Assembly (NCBI RefSeq): GCF_025643335.1
Contig: NZ_CP092489.1
Location: forward strand, 3,482,501-3,546,500
Direction: 5' to 3'
Source: Endozoicomonas sp. Mp262
GTDB lineage: Bacteria > Pseudomonadota > Gammaproteobacteria > Pseudomonadales > Endozoicomonadaceae
Length of the DNA stretch: 64,000 nt
The notes beneath the pieces were generated by a model, which was given only the letters and a program-made list of their open reading frames with translations, did not search any database and was not told the DNA's origin. Position 1 is the first letter of the stretch, and each line of letters opens with the position of its first letter. Position numbers and translations under genes: made by a program. Of this stretch, positions 58,139 to 64,000 are shown in pieces.

Positions 58139-58546
58139 GGAATTTGTACTTGCTTACCTGGTGAATGGATGCAACCGTTTAGTAGAAAGTGTGCTGAGCC
58201 ACGGAACCTATCACATGCTGCCTGACGGAGACTGACAAGCCGGGAGTTAAAATATACACCCTGTAATAAGCACTTTTACTACCAAATTAAACGATCAGGA
58301 GCAAATAAGCTTACTTGATGTTGATGCTCTTGCCAATTGGCATAAGAGTTTGTGCAGAAAGGTTTTTACAATCCTGTGCAGCATATCAATGGGAATGATA
58401 GATAGAGTTTTTCCCTTTCGATCCCAGTGTCCCGAGGGTGGTGCAAAACTCTGAATTATCTCCCTCGCCATCCCCAGCAGGATGACGATGTTGAGCCTGG
58501 GAACGAGTCATGAAGCAGAAGAGCCAGTTGTATTGAAATATCCGGG
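58139..58546. other. Intergenic region upstream of the retropepsin operon
   Basis: This 408-bp stretch should hold the operon promoter at its left. At 58431-58505 lie CCCGAGGGTG, a CGAGGG/CCCTCG stem (58433-58438 and 58462-58467) and CCTGGGAACGA, resembling the palindrome at 5213-5259. No gene is supported. Confidence 0.45.
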
Positions 58547-59884
58547 TTAGTCCTCTGATAAGGATGGCTCTGCCGTTTTTTGCTTCCGCCCTAAAAGGAT
58601 ACTGACAAGAAGGCACAGAGTGCTGGGTATTAACCAGCCCATGTGGGTATTAAATCCCGGCAGAAAATTGAAGGTATCAAGGTATATATCCAGGCTATTA
58701 ATGTTCGAACTCTTAAGGGCATCAAACAGGCTGAATAAAAAAGCTATGGCGAGTGTGGCTCTGTAGGTCAGATAAGGGTTTGGAAGAAGATGTCTGATAA
58801 GGCCCAGTAAAATAAGAATGATACAGATGGGGTAAAGTAAAAACAGGACTGGAATAAAAAGGTCGATGATTTGATTAAGGCCAAGATTAGCGAAGAAAAC
58901 ACATGAGAGGCTTATGATAGACACCAGCTGGGCATAGCTTAAGCGTTCAGATAACTCCTCAAAATATTCACTGGCTGCGGTAATGCAGCCGATGGCTGTT
59001 GTCAGGCAGGCGAGGATCACTACGGCAGCAAGCAAGATGTTGCCAAACGGCCCGAATAACTGCTCAACATACAGGGCAAGAGCCTGTGCTCCATTATCGG
59101 GCATTTCAATCAAGCCCCTGCTGCTGGCACCCAGATAGAATAAAGAGAGGTAGACAAGCCCAAGACCCGTTGCTGCAATAACTCCTGTGGAAATACTATA
59201 GCGAAAAAGTTTTCCGGGGTCGGTTATGCCATGGGATTTTAAGTTTGTCATGATGACCACACCAAACATGAGTGCCGCTAATGCATCCATGGTGAGATAG
59301 CCATCCAGGAAACCACTGATAAAAGGGGTTTGACTATAGTTTTCCAGGGCGTCTCCCGGCGAGTCTGAGGAAATAACGAAAGGAGATACGCCAAGAATAA
59401 AAAGCAGAATAATCAGGGCGGGAGTAATCAGTTCACCTACCGTTTCTAACAGTTTTCCTGGCTTCAGACAGAGATACCAGGCTATAAGGAAAAAGCACAG
59501 GCAAAAGGCCAGCCTGCTGGTGGTATTGGCGCTTTCACTGAGGAAGGGCAGGATGCCCACTTCATAAGCTACCATTGCGGTGCGGGGTACGGCATAAAGG
59601 GGGCCAATAATCAAAAATATAGTGCTACCCAACAGAATAACCAGCCAACGGGGTAGCTCTTCAGTGATGGAGTTAAAACCCCCGCCAACCTTGGAAATAG
59701 TCACAATACCCAGCAGGGGAAGTCCTACTCCGGTGATCAGGAAGCCGGCCGCTGCCTGCCAGACAGCCTCTCCGGCAAGATAGCCAGCCATTGGCGGGAA
59801 TATCAGGTTTCCGGCACCCAGGAACATGGCAAATGCCATGAATCCCATTCCCATCTGGTTTTGAATACTTAAATGCTGTTTCAT
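58547..59884 (-). CDS. brnQ: Branched-chain amino acid:cation symporter BrnQ
   Basis: 445 aa, twelve predicted membrane helices, no signal peptide. The N-terminal segment GFMAFAMFLGAGNLIFPPMAG is the LIVCS-family hallmark. Further family segments are FISGFLDGYLTMDALAALMFG and IGCITAASEYFEELS. It imports leucine, isoleucine and valine with sodium or protons. It is monocistronic on the minus strand. Confidence 0.93.
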   Translation of the reverse strand: MKQHLSIQNQMGMGFMAFAMFLGAGNLIFPPMAGYLAGEAVWQAAAGFLITGVGLPLLGIVTISKVGGGFNSITEELPRWLVILLGSTIFLIIGPLYAVPRTAMVAYEVGILPFLSESANTTSRLAFCLCFFLIAWYLCLKPGKLLETVGELITPALIILLFILGVSPFVISSDSPGDALENYSQTPFISGFLDGYLTMDALAALMFGVVIMTNLKSHGITDPGKLFRYSISTGVIAATGLGLVYLSLFYLGASSRGLIEMPDNGAQALALYVEQLFGPFGNILLAAVVILACLTTAIGCITAASEYFEELSERLSYAQLVSIISLSCVFFANLGLNQIIDLFIPVLFLLYPICIILILLGLIRHLLPNPYLTYRATLAIAFLFSLFDALKSSNINSLDIYLDTFNFLPGFNTHMGWLIPSTLCLLVSILLGRKQKTAEPSLSED

Positions 59885-60782
59885 AGGAACTCACCTGCTC
59901 CTGAGTGGATATCTATATTTAACAACTGGCAATGACCTTCATTTTTAGTATGGATGTAATTTTCAATTCTGGTAATCCAGAGTGCACTTTATTCTTGGCT
60001 ATTTACTTTTTCAGTGATTCCATAGGGAATTAGACATGATTCAGGGGTTAGAGGTTCCTGAGTTTTGAGGATGGGGTTGTTTCGATGATACAGAGCGCTC
60101 TTTTATGCCGTTTTTCAGAAAGTTGCAGAGTGGGTATAGAGGTATGCATGTTCCGGTCCCTGGAAGGGAAAATATGCAGGCTATTGGTTGCAGTGATAAA
60201 TAAGATATTCATGAATACCTTTTGTAGCCACTATGAGGTAGTGGGTGCAGCTTATAGCTCGTTTATTTTATGATGGAAAGACTGGATAAAAGTGAATTGT
60301 TATAATTGTTAATCTGTGTCGTATATTTTGGCAGGGTATTAATGAATAGGTGGGTCTTATATAAATAGTTAGTCGTGTAGTGAAATATTGGATGAAAAAA
60401 ATAGTGCAGTTACTGTCTTTTATTTTGTTTTTTTGTGGAAAGAACTATAATAATGACTTCAGCTCATACACATATCTTGAATCTCTAAATTTATTGTATT
60501 TTTTAAAAATGGAGGCATAAGCTATGAAAGGTTGTTTTGGCACGATGATATTGAATAAATAACTATCCAGCTGATTATTGTTCAGGTTTTCTCGAAAATA
60601 GAGCTGTGTTGTGCAAAACAAATGAATTAAAGGTTTTTGGCTTTATTTATACAAGCGTTTGTAGGTTTTTCTTTATCGTGTGTAGTGTTTCACTTTGATA
60701 GTAGAGTGTGTAGTTCTTCCGGTTATATTCTGTAGCCAATGATTAACCAGTCTTATTTATCGTAAATGGGTGAGGAAGTGTC
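59885..60782. other. AT-rich intergenic region with two mini-ORFs
   Basis: There is no full-size gene in 898 bp. A 42-codon frame at 60392-60520 starts MKKIVQLLSFILFFCGKN, with a signal- or lipobox-like start. A 12-codon frame at 60524-60562 (MKGCFGTMILNK) has a strong GGAGG 9 bases upstream, overlapping the end of the first. The rest shows neither RNA genes nor terminators that I can defend. Composition is clearly more AT-rich than the backbone. Confidence 0.4.
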
Positions 60783-63128
60783 ATGAATAGAATAACTAGT
60801 TTTTTAATTATATCGATTGCTATTATAGCTTTTTCCCCTATCTATAACTTTAGTTTTTCAGCTGATGATCCTGGACTGCAAAAAAAAATAGGGGAAAAAG
60901 AGTTGCTAAGGATAGCTGAAGGGTTTTCACAAAGTTATGAGATGGCTGAAAATCGTAGCGAAAGAGAAGCTAAACATAATTTAACTGTGGATTTTATCGC
61001 TGGCTCTAGGAAACAAGACAGAGCAATAACTTCAAATGCTATAAGAAGAGTTTTTCAAAAAATATGCCCTTCGTATAGTACTATGGAATTTACGTTTAAA
61101 TCGAGAATATTTTTGAGTGATGAAGATAAAATAAAAAAAGAGTTAGGGAAATTCTTGCTTCATTTGAATCAAAGTGACCAGGTTTCTCATAGTGAGGCCT
61201 CAGCTATAGCGAAAGATTTTTTGGACGAGAGTGCTCGTATTTCCAAAGTTTTCAGAAATAAATGGAATTCTGCTTATTATGAATATTTTTATAAAAAACC
61301 TGTTCATAAAGTTGTAGCACAAGGTAAAGGTTTTGAAGAGCAAGAATTAGACAGTGGTTTTGACTTTTCTGGAAGCCAAAAAGCTGTTGACATTCAGTCT
61401 GACCTGACGATGCAGTTTTCTAGCATGGCGCTTAGCAAGGAAGAAGATCATGTCAGAATCCAACTCCAGGCAGAAGAGCAGGGAAAGGCTAGAGAGGAAG
61501 AAGACAGGCTCCAACTCCAGGCAGAAGAGCAGAGAAAGGCTAGAGAGGAAGAAGACAGGCTCAAACTCCAGGCAGAAGAGCAGAGAAAGGCTAGAGAGGA
61601 AGAAGACAGGCTCCAACTCCAGGCAGAAGAGCAGAGAAAGGCTAGAGAGGAAGAAGACAGGCTCAAACTCCAGGCAGAAGAGCAGAGAAAGGCTAGAGAG
61701 GAAGAAGACAGGCTCCAGCGCCTGGCAGAAGAGCAGAAATCTCCGAAGTTAAATAACTCGACACTGGAGAGCCAGTTATTAGAAAAGTTGGCTACGTTAG
61801 GAGATAAAAACCAGTTATTAGAAAAGTTGGCTAAATTTGAAGATAAAAATAAGCAAAAGGAACAGAACCCTCCTCCTGCTCCTCCTGCTCCTCCTGTTGC
61901 GGTTAATAAGGCAGCAAAAAGCTCAGTTTTAAAATCCAATACTCAAGAAGCTAAGGGTGATGATTTGACTAAGCAATTTAATCTTACACTTATAGATAAA
62001 TTTAAGAAAGCACGAGACGACGTTAAAGATAATGACAGTGATAATGATAGTAGTAGTACACTTGAATCTAAGGTTGACGATCAGTCACTTATTTCTGATG
62101 CTTCGAAGATGACAGGTGCAGTAGATGATGTAGGTCGTTTGGCTGATTTCGCGGATGAGTCATTTTCTATTGAGAAGAATATCATCGACAGATCTAAGAA
62201 AGATTTTGGGGGGCAAATTGTGATAGATATTAGGGCAAATCCCGAAGAAGGTGGCGTCCGTTTTGATCCAGGCTTAGATCATCTGACAGAAGGTCAATAT
62301 TTAATCAAAGCGCCGTCAGGTAGTGCCTTGCACTACGGTAATCTGCTGCATCAACGCTTTGATAATGATGCTGGCTCAAACAGTGATATTGTTTTTAAAG
62401 TCGTTGCTAATAGGACTCTTATGGATGGTTCAGCAACAGTCCAAAAAATGCTTCAAACACTAGTAACAACCTCTTCAACAGTATACTTTTCATACGTACC
62501 TGTACTTTTATTGTTTTATGGTGATTTTCACTATGAGCATTCATATGAGGATTATAAGGAGAGGAAACCTTTTGATGAGTCAGCAGGCCCAGAAGGGGTG
62601 ACCAAGCTTATAACTGAAGCTTTGGATGTAGCGGATGCAGTTATACATGAGGGAGGAGAAGGTGAGGTTGAAGAAGACAAGAACAAGACGAAGCCTGCTG
62701 CTTATCGGATTCAGAGGAGACAAACAAAAAATTGCCCTGTTAGAGTGATGGAACCTAAACTATCTGCTTTTAAAAAAGAAGAAATAAAACGAGAAGTAAA
62801 TATAAAACTTAATAAGCTAGGAAGGCTTCCAGGAATGACATGGAATTCATATTTATGCCAACATATTTATGAGAGTGATGATGCTGTTGCCTTTAAGAAA
62901 ACAAGACGTTGGGGGTTAAGAGAAGAGCTTAAGGATCTCTTTTCTCAAGAAAAACTTATGATAATGGCTGATGAAAATTTTAGTAGTGTTTATCTGAGAG
63001 GTGGCGTTATATTTACCTCAGTACAGCTAATAAAAGGTGAAGGGGTTAAGCATATTTTGCACATATTACATTTGGACTTCTTTATTTTGACAAAGGCAAA
63101 GATCGGTGAAGAAGAAAGTGGTGAGTAG
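60783..63128 (+). CDS. Large secreted protein with 17-residue coiled-coil repeats
   Basis: 781 aa. The signal peptide runs to about residue 26 (FSFSA). A helical N-terminal domain reaches about residue 220. An array of 17-residue repeats (EEQRKAREEEDRLQLQA type, about residues 228-320) should form a charged coiled coil. A short proline stretch (PPPAPPAPP) and a mostly polar C-terminal domain of about 350 residues follow. GAGGAAG precedes the ATG. I do not recognise the C-terminal domain. The composition is AT-rich compared with the backbone, and there are no membrane helices after the signal, so the protein is probably periplasmic or exported. Confidence 0.7.
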   Translation: MNRITSFLIISIAIIAFSPIYNFSFSADDPGLQKKIGEKELLRIAEGFSQSYEMAENRSEREAKHNLTVDFIAGSRKQDRAITSNAIRRVFQKICPSYSTMEFTFKSRIFLSDEDKIKKELGKFLLHLNQSDQVSHSEASAIAKDFLDESARISKVFRNKWNSAYYEYFYKKPVHKVVAQGKGFEEQELDSGFDFSGSQKAVDIQSDLTMQFSSMALSKEEDHVRIQLQAEEQGKAREEEDRLQLQAEEQRKAREEEDRLKLQAEEQRKAREEEDRLQLQAEEQRKAREEEDRLKLQAEEQRKAREEEDRLQRLAEEQKSPKLNNSTLESQLLEKLATLGDKNQLLEKLAKFEDKNKQKEQNPPPAPPAPPVAVNKAAKSSVLKSNTQEAKGDDLTKQFNLTLIDKFKKARDDVKDNDSDNDSSSTLESKVDDQSLISDASKMTGAVDDVGRLADFADESFSIEKNIIDRSKKDFGGQIVIDIRANPEEGGVRFDPGLDHLTEGQYLIKAPSGSALHYGNLLHQRFDNDAGSNSDIVFKVVANRTLMDGSATVQKMLQTLVTTSSTVYFSYVPVLLLFYGDFHYEHSYEDYKERKPFDESAGPEGVTKLITEALDVADAVIHEGGEGEVEEDKNKTKPAAYRIQRRQTKNCPVRVMEPKLSAFKKEEIKREVNIKLNKLGRLPGMTWNSYLCQHIYESDDAVAFKKTRRWGLREELKDLFSQEKLMIMADENFSSVYLRGGVIFTSVQLIKGEGVKHILHILHLDFFILTKAKIGEEESGE
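61461..61737 (+). repeat. 51-bp tandem repeat array inside the secreted protein gene
   Basis: Five full 51-bp units plus a partial sixth. Units differ mainly by Gln or Lys at one codon and alternate Q, Q, K, Q, K. The alternation suggests that pairs of units (102 bp) were duplicated together. Confidence 0.92.
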
Positions 63129-63290
63129 GAATAATTTATAGAAAAAATTTATTTTAAGTAGGTTCTTTTAGAAGAAATACAAACTACTTAATATTTAGTA
63201 AAGCTGTTTAGGAAGATTAAAAAGGCGGTGTTTAACATAAAACTGAATGGTTGTTTTTTTGTAGCACTAAGCATTGAGAGGTTTAATATA

Positions 63291-64000
63291 ATGCATCATA
63301 AATTATTGGTTAAAGTGCTTTTTTTGTGTTTTTTTTCAATTCAGACTTCTCTAGTTTATGGTATAGTGCTGCACCGTCTTTATATTACATCCAATAATGA
63401 AGATGGATGTCGATATCTTGCTGGGGCTTTTAAAATAGTTGAAGAGAGTCCTGGTTATCCTGATATTTTGAAAAGAACTAGCCGTAAGGTTAAGGTGGAG
63501 GATTATGATATCATTCCATCATTGCTGCACTCTGAAAATAAAAGCAGAAATTATTTCTTAATGAAAAAAAGTATGGTTTATTTACAAATTCAGGGAGGTG
63601 ATGGGAGTGTTGAAGACCTACGTGAAGTGACTAGAGAAGTTGAGGTTTACTCATTGTTATTTCATATACCTGATTTAGATGATTGGGATTTGCAACCATC
63701 CATTAAATATGGGGTTAGGTATAAACCTATGGAAAAGATTGAGGCCTGTTGGTTTGCTGATGAGGATCTTTTTTTAGAATCTCTGCCATTAAAAAAAGGC
63801 AATAGTAGAATAAATGCAAAAATAATAGTCCATCGTTGTCAGGGACCAGAAATAGCTATCAACTGGCCTGGCGAAAGTAAAGGGGCTAAAGAAGACTTTG
63901 TTTTAGCATTGCATAAGGATATGAGCGGGGATGAATTTATTACTCCTTCCTTTATTTCTAAGGATAAAGAAAATACGGTAGTTTCTTTATCGCCAGTTAA
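63291..64000 (+). CDS. Secreted protein of unknown function (partial, runs off the window)
   Basis: An ATG at 63291 opens 236 codons with no stop before the window edge. GAGAGG lies about 10 bases upstream. The N-terminus (MHHKLLVKVLFLCFFSIQTS, then LVYG) is a signal peptide. The mature part reads as mixed alpha/beta with several aromatic and acidic segments (LLFHIPDLDDWDLQPSIKYG). No family is recognised. It follows the 781-aa secreted protein by 162 bp on the same strand and shares its AT-rich composition, so the two may belong to one accessory locus. Confidence 0.65.
   Translation, partial: MHHKLLVKVLFLCFFSIQTSLVYGIVLHRLYITSNNEDGCRYLAGAFKIVEESPGYPDILKRTSRKVKVEDYDIIPSLLHSENKSRNYFLMKKSMVYLQIQGGDGSVEDLREVTREVEVYSLLFHIPDLDDWDLQPSIKYGVRYKPMEKIEACWFADEDLFLESLPLKKGNSRINAKIIVHRCQGPEIAINWPGESKGAKEDFVLALHKDMSGDEFITPSFISKDKENTVVSLSPV

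Noticed and set aside
60085-60273. 62-codon frame in the AT-rich gap
   Set aside because: It has no ribosome-binding site, odd composition and no resemblance to any family.
61441-61740. CRISPR-like array
   Set aside because: The repeats are contiguous, in frame and coding, with no spacers.
61347-61939. Leu/Ser-rich frames antisense to, or shifted in, the 51-bp repeat array
   Set aside because: The repeat has no stops in several frames; only the 781-aa frame has a start, ribosome-binding site and signal peptide.
62385-62560. A BTB/POZ-like domain in the 781-aa protein, suggested by the segment SDIVFKV
   Set aside because: Only the first strand resembles the domain; the expected following helices and hydrophobic pattern are not convincing.

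Overview
This window looks like a gammaproteobacterial chromosome of the Oceanospirillales/Pseudomonadales type. The evidence is the conserved order queA-tgt-yajC-secD-secF, suhB, trmJ-cysE-iscRSUA-hscBA-fdx-iscX-ndk-rlmN-pilW-rodZ and hisS-yfgM-bamB-der, which I know from Pseudomonas and relatives. Moderate base composition, many insertion sequences (IS) and freshly broken accessory genes would fit a large-genome marine symbiont such as Endozoicomonas. That genus is inference.

Layout. 1-5.3 kb: 3' end of cydC, a Tim44-like membrane protein, and a gene for a small secreted protein split by two IS (ISKra4 type and IS630 type). 5.3-9.3 kb: a large AsmA-like protein. 9.7-13.9 kb: an EamA-type transporter gene split by an IS4-like element, then an unknown gene whose 3' end was cut by an IS30 element. 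14.0-20.5 kb: a two-gene cassette of a 756-aa unrecognised protein and a 1375-aa helicase-nuclease fusion, the best candidate for an undescribed (defence-like) system. It is followed by a vapBC pair with a wrecked toxin and a tRNA-Leu. 22.0-47.1 kb: the housekeeping backbone (queuosine tRNA modification, Sec translocon accessory proteins, cysteine and Fe-S cluster synthesis, rlmN, pilus and shape proteins, hisS, outer-membrane assembly, ribosome GTPase). At 40.8-42.4 kb the position where ispG sits in relatives instead carries an orphan ParA-like ATPase. 47.4-50.6 kb: a secreted beta-propeller-like gene split by a second IS630 copy. 50.6-59.9 kb, minus strand: an unknown membrane protein, a diguanylate cyclase, a three-gene operon (tandem retropepsin lipoprotein, inactive-transglutaminase membrane protein, ATP-grasp ligase) and brnQ. 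60-64 kb: an AT-rich accessory region with a 781-aa secreted protein containing a 17-residue repeat array and a further partial secreted protein.

All five IS copies have recognisable ends and target duplications (8 bp, TA, 9 bp, 3 bp, TA). In each case, deleting the element plus one duplication copy restores the interrupted reading frame on paper, so the insertions are recent. All family assignments come from motif recognition by eye. No database search was run.
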